Shown here one piece after another: positions 16,113-25,015 of a stretch of DNA of 59,743 nucleotides. Below the pieces are notes generated by a model, which was not told the DNA's origin, made no database searches, and saw nothing but the letters and a program-made list of their open reading frames with translations. The DNA is from CAZDVQ01 sp964508975. Lineage in GTDB: Bacteria > Bacteroidota > Bacteroidia > Chitinophagales > Saprospiraceae. How positions within the stretch are numbered: the stretch's first letter is position 1; the number at the start of each line of letters is the position of its first letter. A program made the translations under genes and the position numbers. The stretch spans positions 1 to 59,743 of the forward strand of contig CAZDVQ010000022.1 in NCBI GenBank assembly GCA_964508975.1, given 5' to 3'.

Positions 16113-18332
16113 GTGAAATACCGAATCGTTATCATACTCCCGCTGCTGCTGAGCCTCTTCCGCTTGGCCGCGCAGCCCGCCGCTCAATCCTCGAACCACG
16201 AGAAACGCGGTGACCATTTTTTCGCCTCGGCCGTTTGGACCGAAGCCCTCAGTGCCTATATGCAGGAGCAACAACAACGCCCCAAAGACATGGTGCTGAA
16301 GTACAAAATTGGCCGTACGCTCTTGCAGCTCGACTCAATTCCACGCGCCGTGGAGTACCTCAAGTTTGCCTTGCAAGATAAAAAAGTGCCCGACGATGCT
16401 TACTGGTACCTGGCCCGTGCTTACCACCTCAGCGCTAAGTTTGAAACCGCCGCCGCCTACTACAAACTGTACCTGGCTACACTGAAAAAAAACGATAAAC
16501 GCTTCGGCGATATACTCCTGCTCATCCGCCAATGTGTATCTGGCGAGGCCTTGCTGTATAAACGCCGCCCCGAGTTCGTGAAAAACGCTGGACCTACCTT
16601 GAACAGCAACCGCGACGATTACAAACCCTTGCTCAAACTTGACGAGGGCAACTTGATTTACTTCAGCAGCAACCGCGAAGGCTCGGTAGGTGGTAAAACT
16701 GATGGCCAAGGTAATGCCAGTCCTTACGGCAACATTAACCCCGACCTGTACCGCGCGGCCATCTCGCCAGGTGGGCAATACTTGGTGCAAGCCGCAGGCG
16801 CCCGATACAACAGCAACCACGAGGAATCTTTGATGAGTTTTGACCGCAGCGGCAAACGCATGTTTGTGTATCAAAAGCGCTTTAATGGCCAGTACGCTTG
16901 GTTTGAAGACAGCCTCGATTGGAAAGACGCGGAAGGTAGGGCCTTGGCCATGCCCGCGCCGTTTAACCAAATTGGCCTCTGGGAAGGCGATATGTACTGC
17001 GCCTATGATTCCATCCGAGTGTTTTCTAGCACCCGCGACGGTGGTTATGGTGGCAAGGACCTTTACTTCTCGGTGTTGGATAGCCTTGGCCAATGGACGG
17101 CTCCCCGTAACTTTGGCCCGGCGGTAAATACGATTTACGACGAGCGCTCGCCCTTTTTGAGCAATGATGCTAAAACCTTGATATTCAGCTCGAATCGACC
17201 AGAAAGCATGGGTGGTTACGACTTCTTTTACCTGCGCCTTGACGAGCAAAGCACGGCCTGGGGCGAGGTGTATAACCCCGGCTTTCCTTGGAATTCGCCC
17301 GGCGATGAACTCGATTTTTTTGTTCATCCCATGGGTTCATCGGCTTATTTTGCCTCAAACCGCACTGGCGGACTAGGTGGTTTAGACATTTACACCATGT
17401 TGTTCACCACGCCCATGTACGAGCAGCAATACAACGACGGTATTCCAAGCTTTTTCAGGAATCCAACTAAAGATATTGCCCCGGCACCCGTTGTAGTGGA
17501 AACCGTTAAGCCAACAACGCCCACGCCCGAGGTTCCCGTGGTTACGCCAGAACCAGCGATTGTTGTCGAGGAAAAAACAATGGTTGAATTGGGTCCTATC
17601 CTGTACGATGAAAAATTCAGGGCAAGGCCAAACTCCTTTAAAACTATCAATAACCTAGGCAAACTAAAAACCGACCAGCCCGATTTGAACTACTTCCTTC
17701 TGGCACATTGCACCCCTTCAGACGGTGGCGATAGCCCCGTGTTTTACACGGCTCAAGTGGCCGAGTTAGAAGCCAAGTTGCTGGTTGACCAAGCAGGGCT
17801 TTCGCCTAGCAAGCTGAGTATTTTCGCTGTCGGAAATGCTTGTCCAAACTCCATCGAATTTAACCCCGACGGCAGTCCTATCACCGATGCCAAGCTTCAG
17901 AACAACCGCGTGGATGTATTCCCATATTGGTTGCAAAATACCGAATACCTGTATACCGATGCCAACACGACGGTGTCAACGGGTATGCCCAAAGGTACCT
18001 GCGTAGATCAATTCAAGGGCATTCGCTTCGTGGTGCAGCTCAAATCGGGCAACACCCCGATAAATGAAAAGCAAACCTTAAACGGTGCGGGCTTTTTGGC
18101 TATTGAACGTATCCCGAGCTTACAAACATCAAGATACTTGTTGGGTTGGACCAGCGGTTACCAAGAAATCAAAAAGACCTTGACCGCCATGAAGGCCAAA
18201 GGCTTTGCCGATGCCTTCGTCGTGGTATACAAAGATGGTCTCCGCCTCAACGACGATGATTTAAAACAACTTTCCAGCACAAACTCCGAGATTTTTGACC
18301 TGCTGTTCGACAAGGCTGCGGGTGGTAAATAA
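16113..18332 (+). CDS. porE: PorE-like protein: TPR, PD40 propeller and OmpA-like C-terminus (probable type IX secretion)
   Basis: 739 residues with a GTG start (the ATG at 16102 meets a stop at once). Residues 1-22 form a signal peptide. TPR helices follow (about 30-145: AVWTEALSAYMQ, IPRAVEYLKFALQ, FETAAAYYKLYLA). Residues 160-440 hold PD40-type blades with the repeated pattern 'iyFsSNReGs.GG.D' (YFSSNREGSVGG, VFSSTRDGGYGGKDLYF, IFSSNRPESMGGYDFFYL, YFASNRTGGLGGLDIY). After a Pro/Thr/Val linker comes a divergent OmpA-like segment and a final SPOR-like stretch. TPR-PD40-OmpA is the layout of PorE, which anchors the type IX secretion machine to peptidoglycan. The OmpA part is degenerate and several paralogues share this layout, so the name is tentative. 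Confidence 0.65.
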   Translation: MKYRIVIILPLLLSLFRLAAQPAAQSSNHEKRGDHFFASAVWTEALSAYMQEQQQRPKDMVLKYKIGRTLLQLDSIPRAVEYLKFALQDKKVPDDAYWYLARAYHLSAKFETAAAYYKLYLATLKKNDKRFGDILLLIRQCVSGEALLYKRRPEFVKNAGPTLNSNRDDYKPLLKLDEGNLIYFSSNREGSVGGKTDGQGNASPYGNINPDLYRAAISPGGQYLVQAAGARYNSNHEESLMSFDRSGKRMFVYQKRFNGQYAWFEDSLDWKDAEGRALAMPAPFNQIGLWEGDMYCAYDSIRVFSSTRDGGYGGKDLYFSVLDSLGQWTAPRNFGPAVNTIYDERSPFLSNDAKTLIFSSNRPESMGGYDFFYLRLDEQSTAWGEVYNPGFPWNSPGDELDFFVHPMGSSAYFASNRTGGLGGLDIYTMLFTTPMYEQQYNDGIPSFFRNPTKDIAPAPVVVETVKPTTPTPEVPVVTPEPAIVVEEKTMVELGPILYDEKFRARPNSFKTINNLGKLKTDQPDLNYFLLAHCTPSDGGDSPVFYTAQVAELEAKLLVDQAGLSPSKLSIFAVGNACPNSIEFNPDGSPITDAKLQNNRVDVFPYWLQNTEYLYTDANTTVSTGMPKGTCVDQFKGIRFVVQLKSGNTPINEKQTLNGAGFLAIERIPSLQTSRYLLGWTSGYQEIKKTLTAMKAKGFADAFVVVYKDGLRLNDDDLKQLSSTNSEIFDLLFDKAAGGK

Positions 18333-18350
18333 CGCAATATTTATTACAGT

Positions 18351-18800
18351 ATGCAACTGATGATTATCAATGGCCCAAACCTCAACCTCTTGGGTATTCG
18401 CCAGCCAGAAATATATGGCAATGTATCTTTCGAGCTACATTTTGCCAAGTTACAACGCAAGTACAAGGATGTAGACTTGAACTACTTCCAGTCGAATTAC
18501 GAAGGGGCCTTGATTGATAAAATTCACGAGGTTGGTTTTAGTTTCGACGGTATTATCCTCAACGCGGGGGCTTATGCGCACACCTCCTTGGCCTTGGCCG
18601 ATGCCATCGCTTCGGTGTACACGCCGGTGGTCGAGTTGCATATATCCAACGTTTTTGCGCGGGAACCTTTCCGCCACCATTCCTACATCTCGGCGCAGTG
18701 CCAGGGCGTTATTTCGGGTTTTGGCATGTTGGGCTACGAGTTGGCCGTGCAGTATTTCTTGAATCGCCATACCGAGCAAGCCGCCGCCGAGCATAAATAA
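18351..18800 (+). CDS. aroQ: 3-dehydroquinate dehydratase, type II
   Basis: 149 residues, the normal length of the class II enzyme. It converts 3-dehydroquinate to 3-dehydroshikimate in the shikimate pathway. Signature blocks are IINGPNLNLLGIRQPEIYG (catalytic Tyr22, Arg17), SNYEGALIDKIHE, LNAGAYAHTSLALADAI, and VELHISNVFAREPFRHHSY (His97). It follows the PorE-like gene by 18 bp and may share its transcript. Confidence 0.97.
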   Translation: MQLMIINGPNLNLLGIRQPEIYGNVSFELHFAKLQRKYKDVDLNYFQSNYEGALIDKIHEVGFSFDGIILNAGAYAHTSLALADAIASVYTPVVELHISNVFAREPFRHHSYISAQCQGVISGFGMLGYELAVQYFLNRHTEQAAAEHK

Positions 18801-18810
18801 TTTTTTTATT

Positions 18811-18967
18811 GGGGCACCGCGTCACCTACGGTGCCGCCGCTACGCTACACGGCTCGCTATTCGCTCGGCCCTTCGCCCTGCGGGCTTGGTCTGGCCCTTC
18901 GCACAGTCGCGATGCTCCTTTGCGGTGCACTTCGTGCAACGGGCCACCGTTTCGCATCGCTGGTGCG
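18811..18967 (+). repeat. GC-rich multi-hairpin dispersed repeat, copy 5
   Basis: A longer, more divergent member (157 bp) beginning GGGGCACCGC and ending TTTCGCATCGCTGGTGCG. It has hairpins such as GGGCTT-GGTCT-GGCCC and TTGCGGTGCACTTCGTGCAA. It occupies most of the aroQ-hydrolase space. Confidence 0.75.
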
Positions 18968-18987
18968 ATTACAAAACTTCCTAGAAT

Positions 18988-19758
18988 ATGTCTATCGAAC
19001 TCAACCATAAAATATTTGGCCAAGGCGACCCGCTCATCATCATGCACGGCTTGTTTGGCACGCTGGATAACTGGCAAACCTTGGCCAAGCGTTTGGCCGA
19101 GCAGTACATGGTGGTTATCATCGACCTGCGCAATCACGGTCGCTCGCCACACGTGCCCAGTCATACCTACCAAGACATGAGTGCCGACTTGGCGCATTTC
19201 ATGGAGAGCAACTGGATGTACCACGCGAGTATCGTCGGTCACTCGATGGGTGGAAAAGTAGCCATGCAATTCGCATCCGACTACCCCGATATGGTAGACA
19301 AGCTCGTCGTCGTGGATATAGCCCCCAAGGATTATCGCGGTGGCCATGAGCTTATACTAGAAGCACTGGAAACCCTGGACTTGAGCAAAATCCAATCCAG
19401 GACAGAGGCCGAGGAACACTTACTCCAATATATACCAGAGTTTAGCGTTAGGCAGTTTTTGCTCAAAAATTTAAGTCGCACACCTGCCGATGTGTACGAG
19501 TGGAAAATGAACCTCCCCGTGTTGATAAAACACTACCAGGATATCCTCAAAAATGTTGACATTGAACAGCCTTTTGAAGGCCCCACCTTGTTTATCCGAG
19601 GGGCTGAATCCAAATACATACAGGATAGCGATAAAGATTTATTGCATCAACTATACCCCAATGCTCGCCTGGAAACCATTGCAGGTGCAGGTCACTGGGT
19701 ACACGCGGAGCAGCCAGAGGCGTTTTACCAAACGCTATCCCTGTTTTTGAACGAATAA
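18988..19758 (+). CDS. Alpha/beta hydrolase, YbfF-type esterase
   Basis: 256 residues. The nucleophile elbow is GHSMGG (Ser86), the oxyanion region IIMHGLFGTLDNW, and the catalytic histidine lies in GAGHWVH (His236). The blocks VIIDLRNHGRSPH and DIAPKDY are typical of the YbfF acyl-CoA/ester hydrolase subgroup. It is cytoplasmic with no signal peptide. It ends three bases from the stop of the convergent nuclease gene. The physiological substrate is not predictable. Confidence 0.88.
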   Translation: MSIELNHKIFGQGDPLIIMHGLFGTLDNWQTLAKRLAEQYMVVIIDLRNHGRSPHVPSHTYQDMSADLAHFMESNWMYHASIVGHSMGGKVAMQFASDYPDMVDKLVVVDIAPKDYRGGHELILEALETLDLSKIQSRTEAEEHLLQYIPEFSVRQFLLKNLSRTPADVYEWKMNLPVLIKHYQDILKNVDIEQPFEGPTLFIRGAESKYIQDSDKDLLHQLYPNARLETIAGAGHWVHAEQPEAFYQTLSLFLNE

Positions 19759-19760
19759 GA

Positions 19761-20630
19761 CTATACCCAGCCGCTTTCCTGTGCTTTTTGGATAATATCC
19801 TCGACTACACTCGGCTTTAAGGATAGTTCCTGTGCTATAGCTTCTGCGCTCATACCTGCTTTATATAACTTAACTATCTCGAAGGTCATGGCTGCACCAA
19901 GTTCAACGCCTTGTTCTAAACCTTGTTCTAGTCCTTGTTCTAGTCCTTGTTCTAGTCCTTGTTCAAGGCCTTCCTTGTAGAACACATCATCTTTAATGTC
20001 AACGTAAATAGGCATATTCGTTATATTTTGTACTAGTTCTTGATCAAAATTACGTAAACGCGATAAAACAGTTAACTGTTTTAGATATTTTTTTAAACTG
20101 CTACTATCTTGGCAGCAGCGTTTAAGCCTTGAAACAATAGAACGCAATATTTGCTCTTTGAGTTCATCTTCATATTTTCCCAGTAGTCCTAAAATTATAA
20201 TTTCAGGAACTTGTGTAATTAAGAATTGCTTCGCATGGATTTCATTAATAGATATTATGTCAAATTCAAAGTTAATACCAATGCAATTTATCCTGTTTCC
20301 CATGTGGTGTTTATGGGCTCCAAGATAAATAACTTGTTGTTTGATTGGAAGATTGTATTTATGGCGTGCCATGCCAAAATACAATAGCATCCGCTCTGGC
20401 ATGTTGCTCGTGCTCGCTGTTTGAAATTCAAGGTGTATTAAACGCTTTTCATCGTTTTCAAGCTGAATTTCAAACAATAAATCAAGCTCTCGTTCTAGCG
20501 TTGTTTGAATTTTATCCTTGAGTGGTTTGATGTGTTGAAACGGAATATCAACAAACAAAGGAAGCATCGATTGAGCGTTCTCTTTGAGTACTTTGTCGTA
20601 AATGTTACCCTGTTCTTTTTGACTTGCCAT
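19761..20630 (-). CDS. Rpn/YhgA-like PD-(D/E)XK nuclease-family protein
   Basis: 289 residues. The N-terminal part holds a PD-(D/E)XK-type core: Asp50 in ERELDLLFEIQ and Glu68-x-Gln70 in LIHLEFQT, followed by MPERMLLYFGMARHKY and QQVIYLG, as in the 'recombination-promoting nuclease/putative transposase' group. Residues near 222-243 are five GLEQ tetrads encoded by a 12-bp tandem repeat. A helix-turn-helix-like end (MSAEAIAQELSLKPSVVEDII) finishes the protein. These genes are often mobile and numerous in genomes. The repeat number can change without breaking the frame. Confidence 0.8.
   Translation of the reverse strand: MASQKEQGNIYDKVLKENAQSMLPLFVDIPFQHIKPLKDKIQTTLERELDLLFEIQLENDEKRLIHLEFQTASTSNMPERMLLYFGMARHKYNLPIKQQVIYLGAHKHHMGNRINCIGINFEFDIISINEIHAKQFLITQVPEIIILGLLGKYEDELKEQILRSIVSRLKRCCQDSSSLKKYLKQLTVLSRLRNFDQELVQNITNMPIYVDIKDDVFYKEGLEQGLEQGLEQGLEQGLEQGVELGAAMTFEIVKLYKAGMSAEAIAQELSLKPSVVEDIIQKAQESGWV
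19909..19970. repeat. 12-bp in-frame tandem repeat encoding GLEQ
   Basis: Five copies of a 12-bp unit (CTTGTTCTAGTC on the plus strand) lie inside the Rpn-like gene. Changes in copy number would lengthen a linker between the nuclease part and the helical end. Confidence 0.9.
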
Positions 20631-20728
20631 ACTGCAAATGTCATATATGAAACGCCATTAGAAAAATTTTCAAGGATAAAACTGGCCCAAAGTAATAAAG
20701 TATAACCAGCGGTTATATTTTATTACTT

Positions 20729-20762
20729 TTTGACCAAAATTCGAGATAGAGCCTTACCTTTG
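20729..20762 (+). promoter_or_regulatory. Promoter of the TPP-riboswitch transcript
   Basis: TTTG (20729-20732), 22-nt spacer, TACCTTTG (20755-20762). The architecture is identical to the cas13b promoter. Confidence 0.7.
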
Positions 20763-20809
20763 CACTGCGATTGGCCAATCGTTTTCTAGTTTGGATGCTT
20801 CAGCATCCA

Positions 20810-20888
20810 AGCCGGCTTGGGGTGCTAGCGGATACGCTGGCTGAGATGATACCCACGGAACCTGGGCGGGTAATGCCGCCAAGGGATT
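20810..20888 (+). promoter_or_regulatory. TPP (THI-element) riboswitch
   Basis: Conserved aptamer blocks: CTTGGGGTGC, GGCTGAGATGATACCC, GGAACCTG and GGGTAATGCCGCCAAGGGA. It senses thiamine pyrophosphate and lies 94 nt upstream of a TonB-dependent receptor. Confidence 0.96.
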
Positions 20889-20938
20889 ATACACTCCTCT
20901 GGATAGAGGCCTGTATTGCCGAACTGTATATTTTCCCC

Positions 20939-20978
20939 ATGCCGGGTTTAACCTTATTCGTTAATTTTAAACCGGCAT
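20939..20978 (+). promoter_or_regulatory. Hairpin just before the receptor start (likely riboswitch expression platform)
   Basis: ATGCCGGGTTTA pairs with TAAACCGGCAT around a 17-nt loop and ends 3 nt before the ATG at 20982. There is no T-run, so control is more likely at translation initiation than by termination. This is inference. Confidence 0.5.
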
Positions 20979-20981
20979 TCC

Positions 20982-23462
20982 ATGCAAAAACTTCGTTTAA
21001 CCCTCTGCTTACTGCTATTGTCTTTAGCGGTACAGGCCCAACGTTTTTTCGTTGAAGGTGCTGTAACCGATGAAAAAGGCCAGCCTGTTCAAGGTGCCCT
21101 CGTTTTACTCAAAGGTTTTCAAAATGCCGTAACCAACGAGGATGGCTATTACCGCATCAACGACATCCCCGCTGGCCCAGTGTACCAACTGTCGGTCAGT
21201 CACCTTGGCTACGAACCAAGCAATGCAGTATCCATTAGCACTACTGGCGCGTACAACTTTGTCCTTAAACCTAGCATTTTTCTGATTGACGAGATGGTCG
21301 TTAAGGCCACTAGGGCAGGGGAGGGTAGCCCCATTGCGAGTAGCACCTTGAACAAAGATCAAATTGATAAATCAAACCTTGGCTTCGACGTGCCTATGCT
21401 CCTCGATCAAACGCCTTCCGTCGTGGTTACTTCCGATGCCGGTAATGGCGTAGGTTACACGGGCATCCGCATACGCGGTAGCGACCAAACCCGTATCAAC
21501 GTCACCATCAACGGTATCGCTCTTAATGATGCTGAATCACAAAACGTTTTTTGGGTTGATTTACCTGACCTTGCCAGCTCGGCTAACGATATCCAAATCC
21601 AACGGGGTGTAGGTACATCTACCAATGGTGCCGGGGCCTTTGGCGCCAGTATCAACCTGCAAACCAGTAAGCTAAGCCTCAAACCTTATTTACGGATCGA
21701 CAACAGCTACGGCTCCTTTAACACCCTCAAAAATAACTTGCAATTTGGTACAGGGCTCATTGCTAATCGTTGGTACTTGGACGGTCGCCTAAGTCAGGTT
21801 CGTTCCGATGGTTATATCGACCGTTCTGCGTCTAGGCTTAATTCTATGTACTTGTCTGGTGGTTATGTATCTGATAAAACTTCTATAAAGTATGTGATGC
21901 TGCTGGGTAAGGAAGTCACTCAACAAGCCTGGTATGGCACGCCTTCGGCCCGCATCAACAACGATAGCCTGGGTATTGAAAACTACATCGCACTTAACGG
22001 ATTAAGCCCTGCTCAAGCCGAAAATCTGCGTAATAGCGATCGACGGTACAATCATTACCTCTACAACAATCAAGTGGATGATTATACGCAAAATCACTAC
22101 CAACTGCACTTTAACCATCAGTTCAGCCCTAAGCTCAACTATAACTTGTCCCTGCATTACACACGGGGTAAAGGCTATTATGAACAGTTCCAAGATACCG
22201 CCGCAGCTTTCGACGATACTGCCCTGGAATATTATGGCCTAGAACCCATCAATATCAATGGCTTCATCATCGACAAAAGTAACCTTATCCGCCGCCGCTG
22301 GCTAGATAACCATTATTACGGGTTCACCACTGCCTTTATTTGGCAGGCGAGTTCCAAGTTTGACGCTATATTAGGGGGTGCTTGGAATCAGTACCGCGGC
22401 AAACATTTCGGTGAAGTAATCTGGGCCTCCAATGCTTCTAATGGCAACATCCGCCACAGATACTATGATAACGATGCTGTAAAAGATGATGCCAACGTTT
22501 ACTTGAAGTTGAATTACAAACTCGGCCAGAATATTCGCTTGTTTGCTGATTTACAGTATCGCTTCGTGGCCTACCAGTTCCTCGGATTCGATACCGATGG
22601 TACCAATGTCACTCAAACAGATCAACTCAATTTCTTCAACCCTAAATTTGGAGCGAGTTGGCAAATCAGCAAGGCAAACCAGCTTTATGCCTACTACGGC
22701 ATTGCAAACCGCGAGCCCAACCGCAATGATTATACGGAGTCTAGCACCGAAAGCCGACCTAAACACGAAACCCTCCGCAACCTCGAGCTTGGGTACCGTT
22801 TTACAAAGCCTAACTTCAACGCCGAAATCAACGCTTACCACATGGATTATCGCAACGAGCTTGTCCTCACTGGCCAACTCAACGATGTCGGCGCTCAAAC
22901 ACGGGTAAACGTCCCAAAAAGCTACCGCATGGGGCTCGAATTTAGTGCTGCGGCCCGTTTTTGGAAGGCTTTTCAATATAGCGGTAACCTAACTTTGTCG
23001 CGGAATATCATCCCAACCTTCACCGAATATGTGGATGATTGGGATAACGGCGGGAGCATAGTAAACACGTACCAAAACACCAACATCGCCTTCTCGCCTG
23101 GTATTATTGCTGCCAGCGAGTTGTCGTACGACCTATTTAAAGCCTTGCAAATCGATAAACAATCGCTCGAAATTGCCCTGATTGCCAAGTATGTGGGTCG
23201 CCAATACCTCGACAACACGGGTGCTGAAATCCGTTCCTTGAATCCCTACGGTCTGCTCGATTTTAGGCTACATTACCAGTTGGAGCATCCTTGGGTTAAA
23301 CGACTGGCCGTCACGGCTTTAGTCCGTAACTTGACCAACAACATGTACTCGGCCAACGGCTGGGTGTACCGCTATTCGTTTAACGGTAATTTTGAGCATT
23401 TTGATGGTTTGTACCCACAAGCGGGCATCAACTTCATGTTGGGCCTCAGCGTAACGTTTTAA
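20982..23462 (+). CDS. TonB-dependent receptor under TPP control (probable thiamin uptake)
   Basis: 826 residues. Signal peptide 1-19 (LCLLLLSLAVQAQ). A carboxypeptidase-like regulatory domain covers about 20-100 (VEGAVTDEKGQPVQGALVLL, GYYRINDIPAG). The plug follows with IRIRGSDQTRINVTINGIALNDAESQNVFW and the barrel runs to a C-terminal Phe (LGLSVTF). The TPP riboswitch and promoter upstream suggest transport of thiamin or a precursor. THI-regulated outer-membrane receptors are known in this phylum. No inner-membrane thiamin transporter follows it. Confidence 0.9.
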   Translation: MQKLRLTLCLLLLSLAVQAQRFFVEGAVTDEKGQPVQGALVLLKGFQNAVTNEDGYYRINDIPAGPVYQLSVSHLGYEPSNAVSISTTGAYNFVLKPSIFLIDEMVVKATRAGEGSPIASSTLNKDQIDKSNLGFDVPMLLDQTPSVVVTSDAGNGVGYTGIRIRGSDQTRINVTINGIALNDAESQNVFWVDLPDLASSANDIQIQRGVGTSTNGAGAFGASINLQTSKLSLKPYLRIDNSYGSFNTLKNNLQFGTGLIANRWYLDGRLSQVRSDGYIDRSASRLNSMYLSGGYVSDKTSIKYVMLLGKEVTQQAWYGTPSARINNDSLGIENYIALNGLSPAQAENLRNSDRRYNHYLYNNQVDDYTQNHYQLHFNHQFSPKLNYNLSLHYTRGKGYYEQFQDTAAAFDDTALEYYGLEPININGFIIDKSNLIRRRWLDNHYYGFTTAFIWQASSKFDAILGGAWNQYRGKHFGEVIWASNASNGNIRHRYYDNDAVKDDANVYLKLNYKLGQNIRLFADLQYRFVAYQFLGFDTDGTNVTQTDQLNFFNPKFGASWQISKANQLYAYYGIANREPNRNDYTESSTESRPKHETLRNLELGYRFTKPNFNAEINAYHMDYRNELVLTGQLNDVGAQTRVNVPKSYRMGLEFSAAARFWKAFQYSGNLTLSRNIIPTFTEYVDDWDNGGSIVNTYQNTNIAFSPGIIAASELSYDLFKALQIDKQSLEIALIAKYVGRQYLDNTGAEIRSLNPYGLLDFRLHYQLEHPWVKRLAVTALVRNLTNNMYSANGWVYRYSFNGNFEHFDGLYPQAGINFMLGLSVTF

Positions 23463-23621
23463 GCGTATGTTTGGATTTTGGGTTTTGAGCGAAAACGAGC
23501 TATTTTTTGATGAGCTTGTTTAAAAAAATGGGCGCATAGCGGGGCTACCTAACTATTTTTTACAGCAAAAATCATCCGAAAAGAGCTGTTTTTCGCCGGA
23601 AGCTAAAGTCCAAACATACTC
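23463..23621. mobile_element. MITE-like inverted-repeat element, full-length copy 2
   Basis: 159 bp, about 90% identical by eye to the copy at 3273-3432, with TATGTTTGGA at one end and TCCAAACATA at the other. It begins at the base after the receptor's stop codon, so it could act as its 3' hairpin. Confidence 0.85.
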
Positions 23622-23629
23622 TAATATAC

Positions 23630-23746
23630 TTTGGGCGGTCCCGCCGGCAAGCATTGGCTTGCCGGCGGGCGCTACGCTCCGGGGCGCGCTATCGCTTGGC
23701 CCGCTTCGCGGTCTGGCCTTCGGCCACCCCTACGCATCGCTACCGC
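23630..23746 (+). repeat. GC-rich multi-hairpin dispersed repeat, copy 6
   Basis: TTTGGGCGGTCCC start and CTACGCATCGC end. The first hairpin is CCGCCGGCAAGC-ATTG-GCTTGCCGGCGG, a different sequence from all other copies. Later hairpins include GGCC-TTC-GGCC. Confidence 0.88.
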
Positions 23747-23770
23747 GGCTATTTTAGCTGGCTCGCTTTT

Positions 23771-24301
23771 TTATTTAACCAATACCAATTCAACTCGGCG
23801 GTTATACCCCGATGCTTTAGATACCTTGGGATTGCTTGTACCCATGTCCTTTACAACGATTCGGTCTGATGTAATGCCCCGTTTCATGATGGTTGCTTTA
23901 ACCAACTCTGCCCGTTGCAATGCCAAGTTCGCTGATTTTGGGTCGTTTTCTGCCATGTCGCGGTGGCCAATCAATACCAGCTTTAAATTGGGTTTAGCAT
24001 GCATTTCTTTAGCAATAAAATCAACGTATTGCATAGCTAGTTCAGCGCTCCAAAAGCGGTTGGCATGCTCTACAAAGCGAATTTCGGTAGTCACGTAGGT
24101 AACCGCTGTAGGAGCTTCATCTTCCACTACAGTTGATATAGTACGTACTTCCGTTTTAGCCAGCTGTTGCTGGTCAAGCAATACGAATAATTCGTCTAGG
24201 CTCAAGGTGTCAGGCGGTAAGTTTGTTGCCTGAACTCCTGTTGTAGTTAAGCCTATGCACAGGCCAATAATGGCTAATTTGAGAGAGAGAAGTGCCTTCA
24301 T
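23771..24301 (-). CDS. OmpA-family protein (peptidoglycan-binding C-terminus), small
   Basis: 176 residues. A signal peptide is followed by a short linker and an OmpA-like domain from about 65: EIRFVEHANRFW, LKLVLIGHRDM, NLALQRAELVKATIMKRGI and YNRRVELVLVK. The arginine near the end corresponds to the peptidoglycan-contacting Arg of the family. It is the last of three adjacent OmpA genes on this strand and has its own promoter. Confidence 0.87.
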   Translation of the reverse strand: MKALLSLKLAIIGLCIGLTTTGVQATNLPPDTLSLDELFVLLDQQQLAKTEVRTISTVVEDEAPTAVTYVTTEIRFVEHANRFWSAELAMQYVDFIAKEMHAKPNLKLVLIGHRDMAENDPKSANLALQRAELVKATIMKRGITSDRIVVKDMGTSNPKVSKASGYNRRVELVLVK

Positions 24302-24318
24302 ATTTTCATTTTATGGCA

Positions 24319-24351
24319 CAAATGTAAGCTTTTCTCTCGAAATGTGACAAA
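24319..24351 (-). promoter_or_regulatory. Promoter of the 176-aa OmpA gene
   Basis: On the minus strand TTTG (24351-24348), 21-nt spacer, TACATTTG (24326-24319). This makes the 23771-24301 gene a separate transcription unit from its upstream paralogues. Confidence 0.65.
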
Positions 24352-24381
24352 ATTACCGTTGGATTTAACGCACTTTTTTTA

Positions 24382-25011
24382 TCACTCCACTTCAAGGCAT
24401 ATTTCTACGCGCCGATTTAAGCCAGAAGCTTTGTTTATTTTGGGCTTTGATTGTCCCAGGGCTTCAACCCTCAAGCGGTTTGCGGGGACACCCCTTGCGA
24501 TGATAATTTCCTTAACCATCTCGGCTCGTTCTTTAGAGAGCTGCTGGCAGATTTCAGGCTTGCCTACTATATCGGAGTGCCCGCGTATAACTGCCTTATA
24601 ATCAGGTTTGCTGAGCATCAGTCGTACAATGTAGTCAATATACTGGTCTGCAAGCTCCTGGCTCCAAAACCGATGTTCATTTTCTACGAACCTGATTTCG
24701 ATACAAGTACTGGGAGCTTTTTCTACTGGGGCTTTAGGGGCATCTGGTGCACGCTGGCGATCCATGATATCTGAAAGCTTCACCGTATCGCTGCGCAAGC
24801 CTAGGGCAGCGTTGCGGATTTTTCCATCTTTGTTTAGCTCTTCAATGAGTGTTTCGACACCCATGCTGTCAGGTTGCGCTAAACTAATGTAAGGCAATAG
24901 GATAAGTACCCAAAACAATAGGCTTAATGGTGTAAAGCACTGGTTGTTTTGGAATATCCGGTTGCCTGTATTTATATTGATAAAAATATTAAAATGTGAC
25001 ATACTACTCAA
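24382..25011 (-). CDS. OmpA-family protein, middle paralogue
   Basis: 209 residues. The hydrophobic signal segment (LSLLFWVLILLPYISLAQ) starts only at about residue 29, so the true start may be internal. The OmpA-like domain covers about 100-209 (CIEIRFVENEHRFW, YKAVIRGHSDIVG, QQLSKERAEMVKEIIIARG, NRRVEICLEVE). It begins 4 bp after the stop of the 379-aa paralogue, which indicates one operon. Confidence 0.85.
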   Translation of the reverse strand: MSSMSHFNIFININTGNRIFQNNQCFTPLSLLFWVLILLPYISLAQPDSMGVETLIEELNKDGKIRNAALGLRSDTVKLSDIMDRQRAPDAPKAPVEKAPSTCIEIRFVENEHRFWSQELADQYIDYIVRLMLSKPDYKAVIRGHSDIVGKPEICQQLSKERAEMVKEIIIARGVPANRLRVEALGQSKPKINKASGLNRRVEICLEVE

Positions 25012-25015
25012 AAGC

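Noticed and set aside
20771..21055. 94-codon frame in the receptor leader
   Set aside because: It lies over the TPP riboswitch and the receptor start.
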